Positions 32,674 to 40,002 of a stretch of DNA of 42,094 nt are shown piece after piece. The notes below the pieces were generated by a model. That model saw nothing but the letters and a program-made list of their open reading frames with translations. It did no database searches and was not told the DNA's origin. Source of the DNA: an uncultured Bacteroidales bacterium (GTDB lineage: Bacteria; Bacteroidota; Bacteroidia; Bacteroidales; Paludibacteraceae); contig CALAUY010000027.1 of NCBI GenBank assembly GCA_937892015.1, forward strand, positions 1 through 42,094, written 5' to 3'. The stretch's first letter is position 1. Each line of letters opens with the position of its first letter. The translations under genes were made by a program, and so were the position numbers.

Positions 32674-33390
32674 TCAAACGAACATTTTTACTACTTCCGG
32701 AACGCCTATAGAGGCGGGTTTGCGGATATGTGTTACTCTACGGGCGTAAGGACCTAACTCGGGCAGACCCGGGTCAACACAATAGATGGGCACATTCTCG
32801 CGTACATACATCAATAGAGAAGCAGCTGGATAGACGGCAAGAGAAGTGCCAATCACCATAAAAACATCCGCTTGGCGTGCCAACTCAATGGCAGGCTCCA
32901 TTTCCGGCACGGCCTCTCCAAAGAACACAATGTAGGGTCGAAGTAGTGAACCATCCGGATGTTTATCCTCATAACGTTGTTTGTAGCCGTCTTCAAACAG
33001 GTTAGGTATCTCATTCTGAGACACCCAAGCACAATCATTATTCGACGAGCGAAGTTTCATCAATTCACCATGCAGATGAGTGATGTGCGTAGATTCGGCA
33101 CGTTCATGCAAGTCGTCCACATTCTGCGTGATGACCTGAACGTTGAGGTCAGTACGTTTTTCTAACTCGGCAATGGCCAAATGGGCAGGATTAGGCTGTT
33201 TAGTCAACAACTGACCACGCATCATATTATAGAAATCAATCACCTTTTTGCGGTTATACAGAATAGCTTCGTGCGTGCAAACTTCTTCGATAGAGAAGTT
33301 CTCCCAAAGTCCTTCACCCGCATCGCGGAACGTCTGAATACCCGACTCTTTGGATATACCTGAACCAGTAAAAAAAACGATATTTTTCAT
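32674..33390 (-). CDS. Sirtuin (NAD-dependent protein deacylase), zinc-less type
   Basis: A 238-residue Sir2-family enzyme that removes acyl groups from lysine with NAD. Motifs: FFTGSGISKESGIQTFRD (NAD-binding GxGxS), TQNVDDLHERA, catalytic His107 in HITHLHGEL, IGTSLAVYPAASL and YCVDPG. The four zinc-binding Cys residues of most sirtuins are absent; only one Cys is near this region. In E. coli CobB and SIRT5, a Tyr-x-x-Arg pair fixes acid-type acyl groups; here Tyr54 is followed by Met-Met-Arg, so the Arg is one position later. Specificity is therefore open. It follows queE by two bases and is the last gene of the queuosine set, an association I cannot explain. Confidence 0.9.
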   Translation of the reverse strand: MKNIVFFTGSGISKESGIQTFRDAGEGLWENFSIEEVCTHEAILYNRKKVIDFYNMMRGQLLTKQPNPAHLAIAELEKRTDLNVQVITQNVDDLHERAESTHITHLHGELMKLRSSNNDCAWVSQNEIPNLFEDGYKQRYEDKHPDGSLLRPYIVFFGEAVPEMEPAIELARQADVFMVIGTSLAVYPAASLLMYVRENVPIYCVDPGLPELGPYARRVTHIRKPASIGVPEVVKMFV

Positions 33391-33392
33391 GA

Positions 33393-33971
33393 TTATCTGA
33401 TGTTAAGAATTTTATGTATTTGTAGTGATAACCGCCACTTAGGATGCTCCAAACAGTAACGAATAACTTCATCTCTATTATCGACCCATTGACCATCGAC
33501 CAATCTGCTGCACGGCTGTAAAAAATAATGAGTAGCACTTATCCAATCGCGAAATTTCTCTACATCTTGTCCAACATACACAATTTTGACCTCATCTGCC
33601 GTTTTTAACGCCAATTTTCTCGTTTCTTTCGGGGAAAGTGTTACATAATCGACATCTCCATCAATATCTTTTGTTCCATTCGTTTCGATGGCTAAAAACT
33701 TATTCACTCGATGTAAAGCGTCAACCAAAAACTTATCCACCTGAAGAGTAGGTTCTCCACCGGTTAATACCACAAAATCGGTTGGAAAAGCACACACAGC
33801 TTCCACAATTTCATCGACTGACATCTCCCTGTACGCAGAGAAATCAGTATCGCAAAAAAAACAGGATAAATTGCAACCGCTGAACCGTACGAACACGGCA
33901 GGTTTACCAGCATTTGCTCCCTCGCCCTGCAAGGAATAAAATATCTCGTTTATGCGAAAAAAGTTACTCAT
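33393..33971 (-). CDS. queE: 7-carboxy-7-deazaguanine synthase
   Basis: Radical SAM enzyme that turns 6-carboxytetrahydropterin into 7-carboxy-7-deazaguanine, the third step of queuosine-precursor synthesis. The 192-residue protein has the cluster-binding Cys33, Cys37 and Cys40 in CNLSCFFCDT, the N-terminal NEIFYSLQGEGANAG and VLTGGEPTLQ, which are signature segments of QueE. The downstream sirtuin gene is two bases away. The gap in front, up to queD, is filled by 10-bp and 24-bp tandem repeats, and the first repeat touches the start codon. Confidence 0.95.
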   Translation of the reverse strand: MSNFFRINEIFYSLQGEGANAGKPAVFVRFSGCNLSCFFCDTDFSAYREMSVDEIVEAVCAFPTDFVVLTGGEPTLQVDKFLVDALHRVNKFLAIETNGTKDIDGDVDYVTLSPKETRKLALKTADEVKIVYVGQDVEKFRDWISATHYFLQPCSRLVDGQWVDNRDEVIRYCLEHPKWRLSLQIHKILNIR

Positions 33972-34060
33972 TGTTTGATGTTGTTTGAAGTTGTTTGAAG
34001 TTGTTTGAGATTGTTTGAGGTTGTTTGAGATTGTTTGAGATTGTTTGAGATTGTTTGAGG
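33971..34060. repeat. 10-bp tandem repeat before queE
   Basis: Nine exact decamer registers of the type TTGTTTGAGA (33971-34060), followed by TTGTTCAAAC. The first unit shares its first base with the queE start codon. A 10-bp period is close to one DNA helical turn. Confidence 0.95.
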
Positions 34061-34065
34061 TTGTT

Positions 34066-34113
34066 CAAACGCGAAGCTTCAAACTATGTCAAACGCGAAG
34101 CTTCAAACTATGT
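34066..34113. repeat. 24-bp perfect tandem duplication after queD
   Basis: Two identical 24-base units (34066-34089 and 34090-34113) containing the palindrome GAAGCTTC. The second ends four bases from the queD stop codon (34118-34120). Together with the decamer array it fills the whole queD-queE gap. Confidence 0.95.
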
Positions 34114-34117
34114 CATT

Positions 34118-34453
34118 TTATTCGTCTTTTTCGTAGATGGCAATATTACCTTCGGACTCTTGCACGGACACTTTGTAAGCATTGCGAATATGGTCGCAAA
34201 TCCACTTGGCGATGTTCTCTGCTGACGGATTAACATCCATCACCTCGTTGAGGTACTTGTGGTCGAAAGTGTTCTTTACGATACGTTTGATGTCGGTAAA
34301 ATCAGTTACCATCCCGTCTTGATTGAGCGTTTTCGACTTACAATAAACGGTGATAACCCAGTTGTGTCCATGCAGGTTCTCGCACTTACTCTGATACGAG
34401 AGCATTAAGTTGTGCGCTGCAGAAATGGTGATGGTCTTTTGAACGTAAAACAT
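34118..34453 (-). CDS. queD: 6-carboxytetrahydropterin synthase
   Basis: Second step of queuosine-precursor synthesis: converts 7,8-dihydroneopterin triphosphate to 6-carboxytetrahydropterin. The 111-residue protein is of the 6-pyruvoyl-tetrahydropterin synthase fold with the zinc ligands His14 (ISAAHNL), His28 and His30 (CENLHGHNW) and the catalytic Cys24. VTDFTDIK and the C-terminal EGNIAIYE are typical of QueD. A Pts-type role in pterin synthesis is formally possible, but the neighbours queC, queE and queF decide for QueD. Confidence 0.95.
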   Translation of the reverse strand: MFYVQKTITISAAHNLMLSYQSKCENLHGHNWVITVYCKSKTLNQDGMVTDFTDIKRIVKNTFDHKYLNEVMDVNPSAENIAKWICDHIRNAYKVSVQESEGNIAIYEKDE

Positions 34454-34506
34454 GATATTATTTTTTTTAGGAGTTCAGAAGTGCAGGAGTGCAGGAGTTA
34501 CAGACA

Positions 34507-34651
34507 TATGTATCGACTGCTGAAACATTGCAGTATATTGTGCAGAGAGACGGAAGGTATGTATCCACTCTAAAACGGTGCATATATTGCGCAGAGACGG
34601 AAGATATGTATCCACTCTATAACGGTGCATATATTGTGCAGAGACGGAAGT
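34507..34651. repeat. 47-bp tandem repeat between queD and queC
   Basis: Three adjoining units: a diverged first copy (34507-34557, about 51 bases) and two near-identical 47-base copies (34558-34604 and 34605-34651) built on TATGTATCCACTCT, CGGTGCATATATTG and CAGAGACGGAAG. There are no spacers, so this is not a CRISPR. The 257-base gap also holds an 8-bp repeat (34681-34707) beside the queC stop. Confidence 0.92.
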
Positions 34652-34680
34652 AATGTATGCAACTCATGGACTACTGATTT

Positions 34681-34707
34681 AACTATTTAACTATTTAACT
34701 ATTTAAC
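34681..34707. repeat. 8-bp tandem repeat (AACTATTT)n beside the queC stop
   Basis: Three units of AACTATTT plus AAC (34681-34707), four bases from the queC stop codon at 34711-34713. Confidence 0.9.
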
Positions 34708-34710
34708 ACT

Positions 34711-35364
34711 TTAATTTAGATAATATGTTGGGTCGGGGAGGTGGGCGAGGCGGAAGGCTTCTTTGCGTTCCATACATGTGCCACACTTGCCGCAATGCAC
34801 AGCGCCGCCTTTGTAACAAGACCATGTGTCGGCGTAGTTGATACCCAGCGCTGCGCCGCGTTTCACTATATCCGCTTTGGTGAGGTGGGTATATGGCGCA
34901 AGAATACGGATATTCTCGTACGTACCGGCTGAGATTGCCTCACTCATTGCATCGACGAACGTGGGACGACAGTCGGGATAGATAGCATGATCGCCGCCAT
35001 GGTTGGCCATCATCACGTAACGTAGTCCTTCACTCTCGGCAAGTCCTGCCGCAACAGACAACATAATACCATTACGGAAAGGCACGACAGTAGAACGCAT
35101 GTTCTCGTCATCGTAGTTACCCTCGGGTATTTCGGCAGCTCCTTCCAGCAGAGAAGAGTGGAATATTTGCCCGATGAAATCGAGAGAAATGACGATATGT
35201 TTGATACCCAAGTGCTCACAATGCGACCGAGCAAAACGCAGTTCCTGCTCATTGTGATTGCTGCCATAATGGAAACTCAACGCCAATGCTATACGCTCTT
35301 GGTACTCGTACAGCATCGTGGTAGAATCTACGCCGCCGCTATATATAAGAATCGCATCTTTCAT
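34711..35364 (-). CDS. queC: 7-cyano-7-deazaguanine (preQ0) synthase
   Basis: Uses ATP and ammonia to turn 7-carboxy-7-deazaguanine into preQ0. The 217-residue protein has the PP-loop SGGVDSTTML at the N-terminus and a zinc site formed by Cys183, Cys191, Cys194 and Cys197 in the segment SCYKGGAVHCGKCGTCMERK. Other typical parts are MANHGGDHAIYPDCRP and YTHLTKADIVKRG. It follows queF by 55 bases and belongs to the same set. Confidence 0.96.
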   Translation of the reverse strand: MKDAILIYSGGVDSTTMLYEYQERIALALSFHYGSNHNEQELRFARSHCEHLGIKHIVISLDFIGQIFHSSLLEGAAEIPEGNYDDENMRSTVVPFRNGIMLSVAAGLAESEGLRYVMMANHGGDHAIYPDCRPTFVDAMSEAISAGTYENIRILAPYTHLTKADIVKRGAALGINYADTWSCYKGGAVHCGKCGTCMERKEAFRLAHLPDPTYYLN

Positions 35365-35419
35365 CTGTAGTATAATAACTTTTCTTTATAGTATCGTATC
35401 TTTTATCTATAACAGTATT

Positions 35420-35893
35420 TTATTTGAGCACTTGCGCCAAGCGGTCACGCCGACGAGACTGAACCAGTTCAGTATGCTCGTTGTCGCCATAATTAGCGAA
35501 AGGATAGATACTTATTCCGCCGCGTGGAGTGAAAAGACCCGTTACTTCTATGTATTTCGGGTCCATCAAACGAATCAGGTCTTTCATGATGATATTGACG
35601 CAATCCTCATGAAAGTCGCCGTTATTACGGAAAGAAAAGAGGTACAGTTTGAGCGACTTACTCTCTACCATCCGCAGGCGCGGAATATAAGAAATAATAA
35701 TGGTAGCAAAATCCGGTTGTCCTGTTTTTGGGCAGAGTGAAGTGAATTCCGGACAATTGAGTGTTACCACATATTCGTTTTCGGGGTGCTTGTTTTCGAA
35801 TGTTTCAAGCATCTGAGGTGCATAATCTGTCGGGTAAGACACACTGTTCTTACCCAACAGATTCAAATGACTAAGTTCTTCTTTGTTCCTCAT
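35420..35893 (-). CDS. queF: NADPH-dependent preQ0 reductase
   Basis: Reduces the nitrile of preQ0 to the aminomethyl group of preQ1, the base that Tgt inserts into tRNA. The 157-residue protein is the short (unimodular) QueF type. The catalytic Cys54 and Asp61 lie in EFTSLCPKTGQPDFA, and the QueF motif ESKSLKLYLFSFRN with the NADPH-binding region follows; Glu77 and FHEDCV are also conserved. It is the first gene of the queF-queC-queD-queE set. The region before it is a tandem repeat and shows no preQ1 riboswitch pattern. Confidence 0.96.
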   Translation of the reverse strand: MRNKEELSHLNLLGKNSVSYPTDYAPQMLETFENKHPENEYVVTLNCPEFTSLCPKTGQPDFATIIISYIPRLRMVESKSLKLYLFSFRNNGDFHEDCVNIIMKDLIRLMDPKYIEVTGLFTPRGGISIYPFANYGDNEHTELVQSRRRDRLAQVLK

Positions 35894-35920
35894 AAAGGAA
35901 ACGGATTAGATAGAATACAA

Positions 35921-36034
35921 CTTAATTTGGTATATACAACCAACTTAATTTGGTATATACAACCAACTTAATTAGGTATATACAACTAACTTAATTTTTA
36001 TATACAACTAACTTAGTTAAATATACACAACTTA
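35921..36034. repeat. 23-bp tandem repeat between queF and the CoA-transferase gene
   Basis: Five units with progressive decay: two identical copies (35921-35943 and 35944-35966) of CTTAATTTGGTATATACAAC plus CAA, then 35967-35989, 35990-36011 and 36012-36030. The next CTTAA contains the TAA stop (36032-36034) of the CoA-transferase gene. The array fills nearly the whole gap. Confidence 0.95.
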
Positions 36035-37528
36035 ACGAAGATAATTTTCCCACTTGGTATTGCGCATATCGCCCGACTTAAGGAACTCCTCGTGCATTGC
36101 AAGTGCGCAGCTGAGCGTGTGTGGTGTTTGTGCCACTTTGCTCATGTTGACGTATTCTTGAAGCATCGGACGATAAACAGGGTCAACGCAGTTGTTGATA
36201 ATCTCTTGTGCGCGCTGTATAGGACTCTTGCCTCGCAAGTCGGCCACTCCGTGCTCTGTAACAATCACTTTCACTGAGTGTTCGGAATGGTCAACATGGC
36301 TGACCATAGGAACGAACGCAGAAATCTTGCCGTCTTTAGCTGTCGATTGGGTGGTGAAGATAGAGAGGTACGCATTGCGAGTGAAGTCACCTGACCCGCC
36401 AATACCGTTCATCATCTTTGTTCCGCACACGTGCGTTGAGTTGACGTTCCCATAGATATCTGCTTCGAGGGCCGTGTTGATTGCGATGATACCCATTCGT
36501 CGAATGAGTCCCGGGTTGTTGCTTATCTCTGCCGGACGAAGAACGAGTTTATCGTGGAAAAGACCCATGTTGTCGATTATCTCCTGCATTTTCTCGGCGC
36601 TGCACGTGAGTGAACAACCGGAAGCGAACTTGACGTGTCCCTCTTTGATAAGGTCAATCACAGAGTCTTGAATCACTTCGGTGAACATCTCAAACGGCGG
36701 TATATGCTCGTTGTTGGCGAGGGAGCGCATCACAGCGTTGGCCACGTTTCCAACGCCACTCTGCAGTGGCAAGAAAGTAGCGGGAATACGTCCGGCTTTC
36801 ATCTCATCGAAGAGGAAATTGGCCACATTTGCGCCAATCTTCTCTGTGACTTCATCCATCGGCGTAAACTTACCAACCTCGTTCGGGTGATTGGTACGAA
36901 CGACTGCAATAATCTTGCTCGGGTCAACGTGCAACACGGGGTCACCTATTCGGTCGGACGGCTTGTAGATAGGTATCTCTTTACGCTCGGGAGGATCAAG
37001 AGGAATATAGATGTCGTGCATCCCGCGCATTGACTGTGGAAAAGCCGAGTTGAGTTCAATGATAATCTTGTCGGCTAAACGGCAGAAAGTGGGTACGTTG
37101 CCAACTCCTGAAGTGAGAATAATCTCTCCTTGATTGCTGACGTAACAAGCCTCTATTATAGCAAACTCGGGTTTGGGCATAAAACCGTAACGTATATCCT
37201 GTGCAGGCTCAGAGAGGTGCATATCGAAATAGTCGCATCCGTGCGAGTTAATCTCGGCACGCAGGTCTTTCTTGTTCTGGTACGGTGTACGGAAACCTAT
37301 TGCATGCGCTTTTGCCAACAGACTGTCGCACGTCTCACCCGTAGAAGCACCCGTGTACATATTTATCTTGTACGGTTTCCCTTCTGCGTGCAGCTGTTCA
37401 GCCATCTTGGCAATGGCAGTAGGAACATCTTTTGGAGCACCGGCGGGAGGGAACCCGCCGATGCCACAAACGGCATTATTAGGAACTAACCTTGCAGCCT
37501 CTTCGGCTGTCATAAATGGTAAAACCAT
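36032..37528 (-). CDS. Acetyl-CoA hydrolase/transferase family, likely succinyl-CoA:acetate CoA-transferase
   Basis: A 498-residue enzyme that would move CoA between succinyl-CoA and acetate, linking acetate and succinate or propionate formation in fermentation. It has the two-domain layout of the family with GIGGFPPAGAPKDVP at the N-terminus, TSGVGNVPTFCRLADKIIIE, LQSGVGNVANAV, the Glu284 in FTEVIQDS (place of the catalytic Glu in AarC-type enzymes), and NGIGGSGDFTRNAYLSIF with VTEHGVADLRGKSP at the C-terminus. Length and wording fit the SucCoA:acetate transferases better than butyryl or propionyl types, but substrates cannot be proved from sequence. It lies 122 bases after the fba gene, a gap of AATTG-type repeats. 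Confidence 0.88.
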   Translation of the reverse strand: MVLPFMTAEEAARLVPNNAVCGIGGFPPAGAPKDVPTAIAKMAEQLHAEGKPYKINMYTGASTGETCDSLLAKAHAIGFRTPYQNKKDLRAEINSHGCDYFDMHLSEPAQDIRYGFMPKPEFAIIEACYVSNQGEIILTSGVGNVPTFCRLADKIIIELNSAFPQSMRGMHDIYIPLDPPERKEIPIYKPSDRIGDPVLHVDPSKIIAVVRTNHPNEVGKFTPMDEVTEKIGANVANFLFDEMKAGRIPATFLPLQSGVGNVANAVMRSLANNEHIPPFEMFTEVIQDSVIDLIKEGHVKFASGCSLTCSAEKMQEIIDNMGLFHDKLVLRPAEISNNPGLIRRMGIIAINTALEADIYGNVNSTHVCGTKMMNGIGGSGDFTRNAYLSIFTTQSTAKDGKISAFVPMVSHVDHSEHSVKVIVTEHGVADLRGKSPIQRAQEIINNCVDPVYRPMLQEYVNMSKVAQTPHTLSCALAMHEEFLKSGDMRNTKWENYLR

Positions 37529-37534
37529 AATTTA

Positions 37535-37645
37535 AATAATTGACGATTGGACAATTGACAATTTACGATTGATTTACAATTTTATTTATTGTACAATTGG
37601 TTTTTTTCTTATAATTGTGCAATTGGTTGTCTTATTATTATGCAA
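37535..37645. repeat. Degenerate AATTG/CAATTG repeat region between fba and the CoA-transferase gene
   Basis: About 110 bases of AT-rich DNA made of words such as GACGATTGGACAATTGACAA and CAATTGG, TTACAATT and GTGCAATTGG. The words resemble the exbB-exbD gap (12087-12124) and 22885-22950. I see no promoter or terminator in it. Confidence 0.65.
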
Positions 37646-37650
37646 TAAAA

Positions 37651-38649
37651 TTAGGCTTTGCCGTCAGAGCCGAGAACGTTGATGATTTTGTGCTTGTAGA
37701 GTTCAATCATCAAGTCGCGAGCCGGTCCGCAATACTTGCGCGGGTCGAACTCAGCGGGTTTCTCTGCAAACACTTTGCGTACGGCAGCGGTGAAAGCAAG
37801 ACGCGAGTCGGAATCGATGTTGATCTTGCAGACAGCGGACTTGGCAGCTTTGCGGAGTTGTTCTTCAGGAATACCCACAGCGTCAGGCAGTTTGCCGCCA
37901 TATTGGTTAATCATATCCACATACTCTTGTGGAACAGAAGAAGAGCCGTGAAGCACGATGGGGAAACCGGGGAGTTGCTCCATGACAGCGTCGAGGACGT
38001 CGAAAGCCAATGGTGGAGGAACGAGGCGACCTGTTTTCGGGTCACGTGTGCACTGCTCGGGCGTGAACTTGTAAGCTCCGTGACTGGTACCTATAGAGAT
38101 GGCAAGCGAGTCGCAACCCGTACGGGTGGCAAAATCAACGACTTCTTCGGGTTTGGTGTAGTGACTTACTTCTGATGCCACTTCATCTTCCACTCCGGCG
38201 AGAACGCCTAACTCGGCCTCTACAGTTACGTCGAACTGATGGGCATAATCAACCACTTTCTTGGTGAGGGCGATGTTCTCTTCGTAAGGCATAGAAGAAG
38301 CGTCAATCATCACGGACGAGAAGCCGAAGTCCACACAACTCTTGCAGAGTTCGAAAGAGTCACCATGGTCGAGATGCAGACAGATTTGCGGGTTCTCCCA
38401 TCCAAGCTCTTTGGCATACTCAACAGCACCTTGTGCCATGTAGCGGAGGAGAGTTTGGTTGGCATAATTGCGTGCACCTTTAGAAACTTGGAGGATAACG
38501 GGACTCTTGGTGTCGGCTGCGGCTTTGATGATAGCCTGGAGTTGCTCCATGTTGTTGAAGTTGAAGGCGGGGATGGCATATCCGCCCTTGATTGCCTTAC
38601 TAAACATCTCACGGGTGTTTACAAGGCCAAGTTCTTTGTAACTTACCAT
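37651..38649 (-). CDS. fba: Class II fructose-1,6-bisphosphate aldolase
   Basis: Splits fructose 1,6-bisphosphate in glycolysis. The 332-residue length fits the class IIA/B long form of Bacteroidota. The zinc and catalytic motif is LHLDHGDSFE with Asp94 and His95; further motifs are AIPAFNFNNMEQLQAI, VEAELGVLAGVED, AISIGTSHGAYKF, PIVLHGSSSVPQEY and the ISTDSRL-like segment NIDSDSRLAF. It is read leftward into the CoA-transferase gene. Confidence 0.96.
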   Translation of the reverse strand: MVSYKELGLVNTREMFSKAIKGGYAIPAFNFNNMEQLQAIIKAAADTKSPVILQVSKGARNYANQTLLRYMAQGAVEYAKELGWENPQICLHLDHGDSFELCKSCVDFGFSSVMIDASSMPYEENIALTKKVVDYAHQFDVTVEAELGVLAGVEDEVASEVSHYTKPEEVVDFATRTGCDSLAISIGTSHGAYKFTPEQCTRDPKTGRLVPPPLAFDVLDAVMEQLPGFPIVLHGSSSVPQEYVDMINQYGGKLPDAVGIPEEQLRKAAKSAVCKINIDSDSRLAFTAAVRKVFAEKPAEFDPRKYCGPARDLMIELYKHKIINVLGSDGKA

Positions 38650-38720
38650 AATTTTTAGTTTTTAAAAGTTATACTATAGTTGTTAATTAATTGTATTTTT
38701 TCGGTATAAAGCCGTCTTTT

Positions 38721-38764
38721 TTATCTTATGGTTATCTTATGGTTATCTTATGGTTATCTTATGG
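38721..38764. repeat. 11-bp tandem repeat between nadA and fba
   Basis: Four perfect 11-base units TTATCTTATGG (38721-38764). The 180-base gap also contains a looser TTATCCATAA-type series (about 38793-38830) that ends at the nadA stop codon (38830-38832). No clear promoter for fba is visible. Confidence 0.95.
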
Positions 38765-38829
38765 ACACCGTTGCATGATATTCTAAACCTATTTTACCCA
38801 TAATTTTATCCATACTTTTTATCCATAAT

Positions 38830-39792
38830 TTAGCGAGACAGTTCCAACATACGGTTGATGCAGACAACTGCTTTTTCTGCAATTTCGGGTGCGATGAGAA
38901 TCTCGTTCGTTTCGTACTTGAGGCAGTCGTGCAGTTTCTGCATGGTGTTGAGTCGCATGAAGTTACATTCGTTGCACGCACACGGGATGAGGTTGCCTTT
39001 CTCGTCGAACGACTCGCTCATTTCGGGCGGTACAGGAATGAAAGTTTTGTCAGGACATGCGCGGTTCATTTCGAAGAGAATACCCGACTCGGTTGCCACT
39101 AAAAACTCGTTGAAATCGGCGTTTTTAGCATATTCGAGCAGTGCAGCAGTGGAACCAACTACGTCTGCCAACGCGAGGACAGTGGCTTTACATTCAGGAT
39201 GCGCAAGAATCTTGGCATTGGGGTATTGCAGCTTCATTTGCACTAGTCGTTCGGTGGAAAAGCGTTCGTGCACATGACAAGCACCATTCCATAAAAGCAT
39301 TTTTCTGCCGGTAATGCTGTTGATATAATTACCAAGATTGCGGTCAGGTCCGAAAATCAGTTTGGCATCTATAGGAAAAGTATCAACTATCTTGCGTGCA
39401 TTCGAACTGGTTACGCACACGTCTGTTAGTGCTTTCACTTCCGCTGTGGTGTTCACGTAACTGATAACCGTGTAATCGGGATGTTCGGCCTTGAAGCGGC
39501 GTAAATCGTCTGCCTTACAACTGTCGGCCAAAGAGCAACCCGCATTCATGTCCGGAACGAGCACTTTCTTGTCGGGGCAGATGATTTTTGCCGTCTCGCC
39601 CATAAAGTGTACGCCGCAAAGAACAATGATGTCTGCATCGGTTTTCTTAGCCTGCTGAGCGAGTGCAAGAGAGTCTCCTATAAAGTCAGCAACTGCCTGT
39701 ATATCAGCCGTTTGATAGTAGTGCGCCATGATGATAGCGTTCTTCTCTCGGCGTAACCGATTGATGTTTTCTATCAGTTGTTCGTTGTCCAT
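38830..39792 (-). CDS. nadA: Quinolinate synthase
   Basis: Condenses iminoaspartate with dihydroxyacetone phosphate to quinolinate in NAD synthesis, using a 4Fe-4S cluster. The 320-residue protein has MAHYYQ near the N-terminus, LCGVHFMGETAKI, the cluster Cys86 in NAGCSLADSC, WNGACHVHERF, HPECKATV and the Cys-rich CACNECNFMRLNT. Neither nadB nor nadC is beside it. The start is read from the ATG at 39792, after a long AT-rich gap. Confidence 0.95.
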   Translation of the reverse strand: MDNEQLIENINRLRREKNAIIMAHYYQTADIQAVADFIGDSLALAQQAKKTDADIIVLCGVHFMGETAKIICPDKKVLVPDMNAGCSLADSCKADDLRRFKAEHPDYTVISYVNTTAEVKALTDVCVTSSNARKIVDTFPIDAKLIFGPDRNLGNYINSITGRKMLLWNGACHVHERFSTERLVQMKLQYPNAKILAHPECKATVLALADVVGSTAALLEYAKNADFNEFLVATESGILFEMNRACPDKTFIPVPPEMSESFDEKGNLIPCACNECNFMRLNTMQKLHDCLKYETNEILIAPEIAEKAVVCINRMLELSR

Positions 39793-40002
39793 ACTTTTGC
39801 AAGAATATAAATATATACTTATATATCTTTTTTAAAATAGTTATTTATATTTATTTGTTCATTTCGTTCATAACCGCGCTAAAGTGCGGAAAATCAGAAA
39901 TGTGGTATTGTTGATAATTTTGCTCATTTTCGTGCCGGCTGTTCAAAACCAAAAGTTATAAAAAGTTATGTAAATGAATCAACATAGTTTTCAACAAAGT
40001 AT
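39793..40002. other. AT-rich gap between nadA and corA
   Basis: 210 bases without a gene. It contains an AT palindrome-like stretch (about 39800-39830, ATATAAATATATACTTATAT), a weak CCGC/GCGG hairpin (about 39871-39886) and two AAAGTTAT words (about 39952-39967). No clear TAnnTTTG promoter for nadA is visible, so its promoter is not assigned. Confidence 0.5.

Noticed and set aside
34507..34651. CRISPR array
   Set aside because: The 47-base units adjoin directly with no spacers and no cas gene is near. The same applies to the 21-, 23-, and 39-base arrays.
35894..36031. preQ1 riboswitch in front of queF
   Set aside because: The leader is a 23-bp tandem repeat; I see neither the hairpin nor the A-rich tail of a preQ1 aptamer.
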